A stretch of 64,000 nucleotides of DNA from an uncultured Clostridia bacterium. Its GTDB lineage: Bacteria; Bacillota; Clostridia; Oscillospirales; Ruminococcaceae. Of this stretch, positions 18,537-26,792 are shown piece after piece. The notes beneath the pieces are model-generated. The model saw only the letters and a list, made by a program, of their open reading frames with translations, was not told the DNA's origin and did no database searches. How positions within the stretch are numbered: position 1 is the stretch's first letter; each line of letters starts with the position of its first letter. The stretch is taken from NCBI GenBank assembly GCA_947588805.1, contig CANPYR010000003.1, forward strand, positions 25,708 through 89,707. Direction: 5' to 3'. A program made the position numbers and the translations under genes.

Positions 18537-19103
18537 CTACGCCAATCTGCCATAGTTTACCGCCCAGAGCTTTTCGATTATCCCGAGCTCTATGCTCATA
18601 CATTCAATCTCCGCTATATCCGAGATTTTAAAATCCTCCTCCACCTTTTCGTAACCGAATTCGTCTACGCATCTTACTACCGCCCTGTCGGCTTCAAGCC
18701 CCGAAACAAACCCCGTAAACGCCGTTTCCTCGCCCCTCAGCCTTACCGCCACGGCTCGGTGAAGCGTTTTCGCGATATCAAGAACGCTCTCCGAAGGCCG
18801 ATTCGGATCGATCTCGAATTTGAATCTTCTGTACTCCGCAGCAGGGGTTATCTTATGCATCTTGTCGATATATTTCATGGAAAAAGGCGCGTCAAGATTA
18901 AGCCCCGCGATCTCCGAAAGTGTCCTCACGCTCACGCCGTCGAATCTTCCGTCGGGGGAGATGTTGTAGCATTCTATATATTCCCGGCTTACGCCCATGA
19001 TAAGACCGTAGCTGAATACCGAAAGGTCCTCGGAGTCGTCGTATATGCATACCGGCGCGCCGAGCGCCGCAAGCTCTTTGAGATATTCAAGAAGCTCATC
19101 CAT
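18537..19103 (-). CDS. Hypothetical protein
   Basis: MDELLEYLKELAALGAPVCIYDDSEDLSVFSYG...; long ORF with no competing frame, overlaps next gene by 8 nt. Confidence 0.6.
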   Translation of the reverse strand: MDELLEYLKELAALGAPVCIYDDSEDLSVFSYGLIMGVSREYIECYNISPDGRFDGVSVRTLSEIAGLNLDAPFSMKYIDKMHKITPAAEYRRFKFEIDPNRPSESVLDIAKTLHRAVAVRLRGEETAFTGFVSGLEADRAVVRCVDEFGYEKVEEDFKISDIAEIECMSIELGIIEKLWAVNYGRLA

Positions 19104-19716
19104 TATGATTTTTTCCTTTCTTATTTTCTGCTTTGTAACACACAATAAGGCTGTCCCCGAGCGTACCCGGAGAAAATCCCCGCGGGCGGGTATCGGAGGA
19201 ATAAAGATTATATACCGAGAATTTTCCTCCGCTTACGGATGTAAATACGGTATGAAGGCTTAAAGACGAAGGATTAAAAAACGATATCACCGCGCCGCCG
19301 TCCTTTATGTCCTCGGGCTTTGCCATTGAGAGCTTAAGCCCGAATTTTTTTGCGGGTCGCGATAAGGAATACGGGTTCCCGCCGAAGAATCCGAAGAATA
19401 AAAGCGTAAGAGCGCCCGAGCGCAAAAACGCTCGCTTCACGCTTTTAAGCGGGGCCGGGATCCCGAAATATATAAGCGCGTTATATATCGCCGCGACTTC
19501 GCAAACAGTTTTTTCCGCTTTTGCAAGATATAATCTCTCTCCCCGAAGCCTTCCCTGCCCGAAGATATAATCCCCCGGCTGAGCGCCAGGTCTTTTTCCG
19601 AAATTATTAAAGAGATTTAAAATAAAATATATCCCCGCGAGCGGAGCGGTCAGAAGCTTCTGAAAAATAAGAAGAGCTTTGACTCCCGCGCGTCCCGCTT
19701 TTATGAACGTTTTCAT
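19096..19716 (-). CDS. Hypothetical protein, possible C39-like cysteine-peptidase fold
   Basis: VCEVAAIYNALIYFG ... SLSLHTVFTSVSGGKFSVYNLYSSD resembles the Cys...His arrangement; weak evidence. Confidence 0.5.
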   Translation of the reverse strand: MKTFIKAGRAGVKALLIFQKLLTAPLAGIYFILNLFNNFGKRPGAQPGDYIFGQGRLRGERLYLAKAEKTVCEVAAIYNALIYFGIPAPLKSVKRAFLRSGALTLLFFGFFGGNPYSLSRPAKKFGLKLSMAKPEDIKDGGAVISFFNPSSLSLHTVFTSVSGGKFSVYNLYSSDTRPRGFSPGTLGDSLIVCYKAENKKGKNHNG

Positions 19717-19750
19717 ATTTTAAATTTTTATTTTTTAATTCTTAAATTTT

Positions 19751-20860
19751 TTACTCGTCCGCTTCAACCGTCTCAACCGTTTCGGTCGAATAGTCTTTGA
19801 AGCATATGTTCAGATCCACGTTCCCGTTTATCCCCGGAACAATCCCGTCCGAGCAGTACTGCCACATCTCCCACTTATAAGGAAGCGACGGCAGGTCGTT
19901 ATATTCCGCGTACCAGATATCATACCCCGAAAGCCTTGCAAGGTCGTATTTCCAGATCGCGGTCTTCTTGTTTGAATACAGTACCGGGGTATAGCCTGCT
20001 TTTTCGAGCCGCTGAGCGAATACCAAAAAATTGTCGGTCAGATCCGTCGGCTCGATATGCGCGGTCCTTGCGGTATCTCCGTCCGCGTCGTGCACTATCT
20101 CCCAGTCGTATGCGATAGGAAACGTTATGTCGTATCCTTCTATCGCGTCGATGACAAAATTCGCTTCCTCGAGCGCTTCATCCGGCGTGATCGCCTGCGA
20201 GAAGAAATAAACTCCGACCTTAAGACCCGCGTCGAGCGCGCCTTCGATATTCTTCCGAAAATTCTGATCCTCCGAGATATTCCCTGTCACATATCCCCTG
20301 TTTCCTACCCTCATCATCACAAACTCAAAGCCTGCGCTTCTCACCTGCTCCCAGTCGATATCTCCCTGATACACCGAAACGTCTATACCCTTGACGCTTT
20401 CCTCGGGACCCGTGTAGCTCATATATCCCGAGTTTTCATCTTTAATAAAATTCTCGGTTATATATGTATTCTTCGGAACGCTGTCCAGAACCGGAACCCA
20501 GATAGGGCCGTAATCCGGATCGTTAAGAAGTATCATCTCCCCCGAGACTCTTCTTTCATATTCTACCGAGGGATCAAGGATAATATAATCCGGGACCTCA
20601 ACTATTTTTTCCTTTTCGACCTCTATCACCTGCGGGACGATAGTTCCCTGTTCGCGGCTCCAGCCCACCGCGCAGACTATAATACCTACTCCGAGAATAG
20701 CGATAGCCGCGCAAAGAGCGATTATGACCGCGGTAAAGGTCTTAACTACAGATCTTTCTCGGTTTGATTTTGCAAGCTCGGTCCTCTGAGAGAGCGCAGT
20801 CAGTTCGTCATAAATCTCAGCCGCCGAGCGCTGCTCGGTCCTTTCAGTCGTATCGGGCAT
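19751..20860 (-). CDS. GH25-family muramidase, membrane-anchored
   Basis: N-terminal TM; KGIDVSVYQGDIDWEQVRSAGFEFVMMRVGNRGY...KVGVYFFSQAITPDEALEEANF...YDWEIV. Confidence 0.95.
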   Translation of the reverse strand: MPDTTERTEQRSAAEIYDELTALSQRTELAKSNRERSVVKTFTAVIIALCAAIAILGVGIIVCAVGWSREQGTIVPQVIEVEKEKIVEVPDYIILDPSVEYERRVSGEMILLNDPDYGPIWVPVLDSVPKNTYITENFIKDENSGYMSYTGPEESVKGIDVSVYQGDIDWEQVRSAGFEFVMMRVGNRGYVTGNISEDQNFRKNIEGALDAGLKVGVYFFSQAITPDEALEEANFVIDAIEGYDITFPIAYDWEIVHDADGDTARTAHIEPTDLTDNFLVFAQRLEKAGYTPVLYSNKKTAIWKYDLARLSGYDIWYAEYNDLPSLPYKWEMWQYCSDGIVPGINGNVDLNICFKDYSTETVETVEADE

Positions 20861-20985
20861 GGTATAACCTCCACTTCATTTTTTTATCCTTTTTGGGGAT
20901 ATTTAAAGTATAGCATATTTTTATTCGGATGTAAAGCGGGAAAAGGCGGGAAAAGAAAATTTAACGGAGACGGCCCGATTTTGGG

Positions 20986-21786
20986 TCATTTATCCGCAAA
21001 AAATTCATACGCCGTCCGGTTAAAGTCCTGCGCTTCTTCATAAGCCGCATGCCCTAAATTTTCATACATCTTAATTTTGCACCCGAGCTTCCCGGCGATC
21101 TCCTCCGAAGCCGCGCCCGTGACGACCTTGTCCTTACCGCCGCCCAAAACAAGCGTCGGGCATTTGATATTATCCAAAATATCATATGTCTCGCATGTCA
21201 GGCAAGCCCTTGCCAGCGCGACAAATCTCCCAACGTCCTTCGGCATTTGCAAAACCGTCAGTATCGGCATAAGCGGGCGGTAACGCTTCAAATACCTGTC
21301 CGAATACATCTTTTCGGCCATGTCCGCGACGAGTCCCTTGAAATCTCCCCGCTCTGCAAGCTCTGTCCAGCCGTTGACGACCTTCAACGCAGTCCCGTTA
21401 TTTCTTGAGAGCGTGACCGCAAGAACAAGCTTACGCACCAAATCAGGCCTGTCGATCGCGAGATACTGCGCGATCATCCCGCCCTGAGAAACCCCGAAAA
21501 CATCGGCGTTTGATATCCCTAAAGCGTCCATAGCCGCGGCAATATCCGAAGCCATTTCTCTTACGGTGATTCCGTCCCGAACATCAGGCCGCCTGTCAAA
21601 AAGATAAACCCTGTAATCTTTTGCAAAGATACGGTACATATACGCAAGAGAGAGCGCAGAGCCCTTTATACCGCGCGTTCCGAGCCCTTGGATCATAACA
21701 AGCGGCTTTGCTCCGCGGCCGAAGGTAATGTAATCAAGCTGAGTATTTAATAAATTTAATTTTGATTCTTTGGCATTGTATAACAT
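20986..21786 (-). CDS. Alpha/beta hydrolase
   Basis: IQGLGTRG..., VFGVSQGGMIAQYLAIDRPDLVRKLVLAVT (nucleophile elbow), LGHAAYEE. Confidence 0.93.
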   Translation of the reverse strand: MLYNAKESKLNLLNTQLDYITFGRGAKPLVMIQGLGTRGIKGSALSLAYMYRIFAKDYRVYLFDRRPDVRDGITVREMASDIAAAMDALGISNADVFGVSQGGMIAQYLAIDRPDLVRKLVLAVTLSRNNGTALKVVNGWTELAERGDFKGLVADMAEKMYSDRYLKRYRPLMPILTVLQMPKDVGRFVALARACLTCETYDILDNIKCPTLVLGGGKDKVVTGAASEEIAGKLGCKIKMYENLGHAAYEEAQDFNRTAYEFFADK

Positions 21787-21880
21787 AAAACTGCTCCTTG
21801 GGATTCGAGTTATTTAGTTTTAGACAGACGTGACTGTTCCGTAAATCCAGACGGCGAGCTCCCCCCGAATCCCCCAACTC

Positions 21881-21912
21881 AAAAGCCGGAGTACCCCACG
21901 GCTCCGGCTTTT
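21881..21912 (-). terminator. Rho-independent terminator
   Basis: AAAAGCCGGAG-N10-CTCCGGCTTTT overlapping the stop codon region of the Mrr-like gene. Confidence 0.75.
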
Positions 21913-22433
21913 CATCGCTTATTATTCCCCCTCCGTCTCCTCGCCCAAACTCCCGCTGCCGCTATTGCCGCCGCGGGCGCAGCTGCTATCGCCGCAGCCC
22001 TTGCGGCGTTTCCTCCGCTCATCGCTTCCGACAAAACCACCGCGCAGGCGGCGGTTATATACGTAATGCATAAAACCGCGAAAATTACCTTCAAAACGCT
22101 CCCGCCCGGCGCTAACTCCTCCATAAGCTCCACGCCGTTTTGCTCCGCAAGCTCCCTCGCCTGAGACGTGAACCTGCTGTTCGTGACGACCATCGCGCGC
22201 TCGCAGCCGTACATCGCTTTTCCTGCGGCTGCTTGCTGAACCGCCGCGACTCCGACGTTTGAAGAATAATATTTACACTGCACCGCCCAGCGCTCGCCCT
22301 TTTTCTCGCATACTATGTCCACGCCGTAATCGCCCGAAGCCTTCGTCAGCTCGATTTTTTTGTACCCGAGCCGCCTTAGCTCCTGCGCGACAAATTGCTC
22401 GTATTCCCTCCCGCTCATCTCTTCGCTTTTCAT
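21912..22433 (-). CDS. Mrr-type restriction endonuclease-like domain protein with C-terminal TM segments
   Basis: YEQFVAQELRRLGYKKIELTKASGDYGVDIVCEKKGERWAVQCKYYSSNVGVAAVQQAAAGKAMYG...AMVVTNSRFTSQA; then two hydrophobic segments. Confidence 0.88.
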   Translation of the reverse strand: MKSEEMSGREYEQFVAQELRRLGYKKIELTKASGDYGVDIVCEKKGERWAVQCKYYSSNVGVAAVQQAAAGKAMYGCERAMVVTNSRFTSQARELAEQNGVELMEELAPGGSVLKVIFAVLCITYITAACAVVLSEAMSGGNAARAAAIAAAPAAAIAAAGVWARRRRGNNKR

Positions 22434-22439
22434 TATATT

Positions 22440-24191
22440 TTATTCCTTCGGTCTGATCGGTTCTACGTACTTGTCAAGATAAGCGTGGAGCTCGCGCCTG
22501 AATTCTGCGGAATCGGCGGCGTGCGCGGAGTATGCGTGCTCCTCGGCGTTGATGTCGTAGCTGTGGAGAACGCAGAACGCGATATTTGAACAGTGATCCG
22601 CGACGCGCTCTATATTTATCAGCAGGTCGTTGAAGATGAAGCCGGAGAGGATGGACGTTTCGCTTGTGGAAACCCTCTCTACGTGATTCGCTCTGAGCTG
22701 CTTCGTCATTTCGTCTATGGTCTCTTCGAGCGGCTCAACTTTAAGCGCTAAGTCGCTTCTTCTTTCCATGAACGCGGTGGTGGCAAGTCCGAGGATCTCC
22801 CTTGCGGCTTCTACCATCAGATGTATTTCCTCCTGAGCTTCGGGAGCGAAAACTACTTTCTTCTCGTTTATCTCATCCGCTGTTTCGGCGATGTTCTGGG
22901 CATGATCCGAAAGTCTTTCAAAATCTCCTATCGCGCTTAGAAGCTCTGAGGAAATAGCTTGCTGTTTTTCATTAAGGCCGTTTTTGCCTATCTTTACGAT
23001 ATAGTTCCCGAGCTTGTCCTCGTATTTATCGCAAAGCGTTTCTTTATCAAGAACCTTAAGATATTTCGAGCGGTCGTATTCTGTGAGAAGCCGCAGCGAA
23101 CGGTATACGTTCTTTCTTGCGATCTCGCACATACGAAGAGTCGCGTTCTTAGAGAGCTCAAGAGCGGTCGGGGGATAATTGAGAAGGCTGTCGTCAAGAC
23201 TGTCTATTTCAAGAAGATCCTCCTGCTCGGACGGGTCGGGCTTTATGATAAGCGTGCAAAGCTTTTCTATCAGTTTATTCGCCGGAAGAAGGAACGCGAC
23301 CGCAAGAAGTCTTAAAGCGGTGTTCATTATCGCGATGCCCATCACCTCGGCGGGATCGTCCATAAAGCTGAATCGGAATATCAGGTTTGCGGGGATATAA
23401 AGCGCGTAGGTTATCACAAGCGCCGCTACGTTTATCAGAAGATAGCTTATAGCCGTTCTCTTACCGTTTCGGTTCGCTCCGAGCATGGCAAGAAGCACAG
23501 GGGTCGAAGCGCCGATATTTATACCCAAAATAATGGGAAGGCATACATAGTAAGGTATCGCGCCGGTGACGGAAAGGGCCTGGAGGATACCGACGGAAGC
23601 GGATGAGGACTGAGTGACTACGGTTATAAGCGCTCCGGCGATGATACCGAAGATAGGATTTCTGAAGAGGATGAGAAGCTCCGCAAATTTTTGGGATTCC
23701 TTGAGCGGGCTCACCGCTTCGGAAATTAAAGACATGGCCAAAAGAAGAGTGGCGAGTCCGAGAGCAACGCTTCCGACGCTTTTATGCGCGCTCTTTTTGG
23801 AGAACAGCGTCAGAAACGCTCCGATAAGAGCAAGGACGGCAATAAGGATCTCGGTGAATCCCCCGCCGCCCGAATTTGAGATATAAAGCAGCCAGCCGGT
23901 CATTGTAGTACCGACGTTAGCGCCCAAAACGATCCCGACCGACTGGGTGAAGGTCATCATACCCGTCGATACGAAGCTTATTACCATTACCGAAGTCGCG
24001 CTTGAGGACTGTATCACAGCCGCGACGAGAGTGCCGAGCAGGAATCCCTTGAGAGGGGTGGAGGATAGCTTCCAGAGGATAGCTTCCATTCTGTTCCCGG
24101 CGAGCTGTTTAAGCCCGGTTCCCATTACGTTCATGCCGAACAGGAAAAACGCGACGCCGCCAAGAAGCGAGACAAAATCTGTAAATCCCAT
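22440..24191 (-). CDS. Na/Pi cotransporter family protein with C-terminal PhoU-like domain
   Basis: LLGGVAFFLFGMNVMGTGLKQLAGNRMEAIL...AAVIQSSSATSVMVISFVSTG...VTQSSSASVGILQAL. Confidence 0.95.
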   Translation of the reverse strand: MGFTDFVSLLGGVAFFLFGMNVMGTGLKQLAGNRMEAILWKLSSTPLKGFLLGTLVAAVIQSSSATSVMVISFVSTGMMTFTQSVGIVLGANVGTTMTGWLLYISNSGGGGFTEILIAVLALIGAFLTLFSKKSAHKSVGSVALGLATLLLAMSLISEAVSPLKESQKFAELLILFRNPIFGIIAGALITVVTQSSSASVGILQALSVTGAIPYYVCLPIILGINIGASTPVLLAMLGANRNGKRTAISYLLINVAALVITYALYIPANLIFRFSFMDDPAEVMGIAIMNTALRLLAVAFLLPANKLIEKLCTLIIKPDPSEQEDLLEIDSLDDSLLNYPPTALELSKNATLRMCEIARKNVYRSLRLLTEYDRSKYLKVLDKETLCDKYEDKLGNYIVKIGKNGLNEKQQAISSELLSAIGDFERLSDHAQNIAETADEINEKKVVFAPEAQEEIHLMVEAAREILGLATTAFMERRSDLALKVEPLEETIDEMTKQLRANHVERVSTSETSILSGFIFNDLLINIERVADHCSNIAFCVLHSYDINAEEHAYSAHAADSAEFRRELHAYLDKYVEPIRPKE

Positions 24192-24451
24192 TTTACGTTC
24201 CTTTCACTTTTCCGGCGCCGACCGAATCGGCGCGCACTGCGTTTGCGCACCCGCGCATTTTCAAATCTTTTATCTACACTATAGATAATAGCAGATAGCA
24301 AGACATTTTTCAAGAGAAGAAAAGAAAAAAGGCAGTTTGCATAATTTTTTTGCCGCTTACCGAAAAAATTTTTGCAGAATATTGGCGGATCAGAGGATTT
24401 ACGGATTAGGATATTAGGAGATCAGCAGTTTAGCGGATTAGCAGATGAGAA

Positions 24452-24683
24452 GGGCGCAGCCCGCGGACGGCCGCATGGCCGGACCGGCTCGCCGACCCAA
24501 GGACGGCGAGTCGCGCGCGGAGCGCGCCGGGCTGCGCCCGGGTTGGGAACCGAAAAGTGAAAGACTAAATAAAAGGTCGTTGGGAGCGAAAGCCGCACCC
24601 GTGCCTTAATCACGCCGACGGTTAAGCGCAGAAAGTCGCGTTCCGCACATCTGACTTCTGATTTCTCAATTCTGTCTTCTTCA
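24452..24683. repeat. Composite repeat, copy 1 (family B): cloverleaf-like head, conserved box, heptad tail
   Basis: Closing stem 24452-24463/24528-24539 (GGGCGCAGCCCG/CGGGCTGCGCCC) enclosing three hairpins; GTCGTTGGGAGCGAAA at 24576-24591; heptads CTGACTTCTGATTTCTCAATTCTGTCTTCT. Confidence 0.85.
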
Positions 24684-24695
24684 ATGGGTTACTTG

Positions 24696-24795
24696 CTTCT
24701 ATCTTCTAACCCTCTAACCCTCTATCCTCTAAAAGCAGTGCGCAGCGACACGCGTTCCGCACATCTGACTTCTGATTTCTCAATTCTGTCTTCTA
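24696..24795. repeat. Degenerate heptad arrays (CCTCTAA-type then TTCTGAY-type)
   Basis: TTCTAACCCTCTAACCCTCTATCCTCTAA and a second copy of GCGTTCCGCACATCTGACTTCTGATTTCTCAATTCTGTCTTCT. Confidence 0.85.
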
Positions 24796-24829
24796 AAAGC
24801 GGAGCCCTTGTTATAAGGACTCCGCTTCG
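24796..24829. terminator. Hairpin/terminator downstream of GH43 gene
   Basis: AAGCGGAG-C-CCTTGTTATAAGG-A-CTCCGCTT. Confidence 0.55.
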
Positions 24830-24854
24830 GTTCAAATATTCAAATCTTACCAAA

Positions 24855-26426
24855 TCACTCGCTGTAAGCGAACTGCCACTTATCAAACACGAAGCTGCCG
24901 CCGAAGACGAAGTACAGATCGTGCACGCCGGAAATATTTTTCCCGAGCTTGCCGCTCACTACCGCAAAATCGCTTCCGGTATCAAACTGCACCGAGCCGA
25001 CCGCTTCTCCGTCAACGCTGTCGAGCCTGACCTCTATTATTCCCTTGCCCCTGATCTGCGCGGCAAAGGTGTTAGCTCCGCTTCCGAAGTCTACCTGAGT
25101 GAGCCCGAGCCAGTCGCCGTTTTCAATTCCGGTCACTATGACGGAACCGATATCCTCGTTGTAGAAATAGGTGAGCCCTGCGGCGACATGCGCTGTCTCT
25201 GCTTCCTGAAGCGCTAATGCGCTCGGCTTCGCGATCTGCTTAACGCCCTCGTCGGACATCTTTGATACGCCCAATACCGCGTTCTTTTCATCGACCTCGC
25301 AGTAGTCTATTCCTATCGAGCGGAAGCCGTCCGCGACGTTCATCTTATTCATGTTCTCAAGAAGAGAAACGTTCTGGTAGAGAAGATAGTACTTATCCCC
25401 GAACTTCTGGAGGTGCGAGTGGTTGTTCGAGAAGGGATATCCGTGCTGGTTCGGGTTGGTAAGGTATTCGCCGCCCCACTGCCAGCTGTCGGGATTAAGA
25501 GGATCGTCCGAAGTCATATAGCACATCGAACAGGTCTGGGGAGCCTGACCGAGCTGGATCGGGAACATGCTTCTGTCGGCGTAGTTTGAGCAGTAGGTGA
25601 GGACGTACTTCCCGCCGATATAGTTAAGCTCGTTCGCTTCAAAGTGGAAATAGGTCGGGACTTTGCAGAAATCCCCGTCGATCGAGGTCATATCCTTTCC
25701 GAGCTTTGCAAGACGGCAGTTTCCTGTCCTCATGCCGCTTTCATCGGGGTGCGCGGGTTCGCCGCCGCCGATAGCTATCCATCCCACGCCGTTATCGTCG
25801 ATGCAAACGCCGGGGTCGAAGCACCATGATACCGGATCGTCTTTAAGCTGCTTCATGCCGTTATCTACGAGCGGCTTTCCTATCGGATCCTTCCAAGGAC
25901 CCGTAGGGGACGTCGAAGTTAAAACGCCGACGTTTGCGCCGGAGTTCGCAAAGTAGAGGTAGAAGTGAGTTTTTCCGTCGGACTCCTCGCGTGAAACTAT
26001 AGAGGGCGCCCAGGAGCATCCCGCCCATGTCGCGATCTCGGTTACGGGGATCGTTCCCTCGTAGCGGAAGTTTGACATATCCTCAGTCGAGTAGCAGACG
26101 AGCGTCCCTATAGAGCCGTAGCCGTTGGAGCCGAAGCCGCCCTTTGTCTGGAATTCCTGTGAATCGTTTGTGCCGTAGATATAGAGTCTTCCCTCATATT
26201 CCACGGCGGTGGGGTCGGCGAAGAAGATATCGGAAGAAACGGGGTTGTTTTCTTCCATGCCCTTATAGGCCTTAGAAAGCTTATCGCCAACGGTAAAACC
26301 GAGCTCCTGCGACTCTACGGTCGGCGCTGTAAAGCTCAGCTCGGTGGGCTTTGCTCCGCAGGAAGCAAGCGTAGTCATAACTGCTGTTGAAACTATCATC
26401 ACCATTATCCTTTTTATAAATTTCAT
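24855..26426 (-). CDS. GH43-like secreted glycoside hydrolase with C-terminal carbohydrate-binding-like domain
   Basis: Lipoprotein signal MKFIKRIMVMIVSTAVMTTLASCGAK; DIFFADPTAVEYEGRLYIYGTND...; C-terminal beta-sandwich (VTGIENGDWLGLTQVDFGSGANTFAAQIRGKGIIEVRLD). RBS AAAGGAG fits ATG at 26426. Confidence 0.88.
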   Translation of the reverse strand: MKFIKRIMVMIVSTAVMTTLASCGAKPTELSFTAPTVESQELGFTVGDKLSKAYKGMEENNPVSSDIFFADPTAVEYEGRLYIYGTNDSQEFQTKGGFGSNGYGSIGTLVCYSTEDMSNFRYEGTIPVTEIATWAGCSWAPSIVSREESDGKTHFYLYFANSGANVGVLTSTSPTGPWKDPIGKPLVDNGMKQLKDDPVSWCFDPGVCIDDNGVGWIAIGGGEPAHPDESGMRTGNCRLAKLGKDMTSIDGDFCKVPTYFHFEANELNYIGGKYVLTYCSNYADRSMFPIQLGQAPQTCSMCYMTSDDPLNPDSWQWGGEYLTNPNQHGYPFSNNHSHLQKFGDKYYLLYQNVSLLENMNKMNVADGFRSIGIDYCEVDEKNAVLGVSKMSDEGVKQIAKPSALALQEAETAHVAAGLTYFYNEDIGSVIVTGIENGDWLGLTQVDFGSGANTFAAQIRGKGIIEVRLDSVDGEAVGSVQFDTGSDFAVVSGKLGKNISGVHDLYFVFGGSFVFDKWQFAYSE

Positions 26427-26728
26427 GGTCATTTCTCCTTTGTTAGCGGTTGACCTAATTGATGAGAATATTATAATATATTTATTTTGCATTTTCAAGT
26501 GGTTATTGACAAAAAATAATATAATGCAATAATCTTGTGATTTTTGGTAAGATATATAGGCGTTTACAGGGCGGGCGGATTGATTTATTGAACGGATAGG
26601 GGCGGGATAATAACCCCATCCCCGGCGCGTCCTCAGCATATCTGACAAAAAATCAATTTTCGTATTACAAATGCCTAATTTACAGCATAGTATCTAAAAA
26701 ATTGATGAAAATTTATCAATAATTCAGC

Positions 26729-26757
26729 TTGCAATATTCTTCCGGATATGGTATACT
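26729..26757 (+). promoter_or_regulatory. Sigma-A-type promoter of solute-binding protein gene
   Basis: TTGCAA-N17-TATACT. Confidence 0.65.
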
Positions 26758-26792
26758 GTATCTGTAAATTTATCACTTTGGGGGTAAACCTA

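Noticed and set aside
20057-20767. 236-aa plus-strand ORF
   Set aside because: Antisense shadow of GH25 muramidase.
24372-24613. Small ORFs in family B repeats (GRRVARGARRAAPG-type peptides, also 28288-28535)
   Set aside because: Similarity between the two loci is explained by the repeated DNA; frames are open on both strands because of high GC, and palindromic structure rather than codon pattern is conserved.
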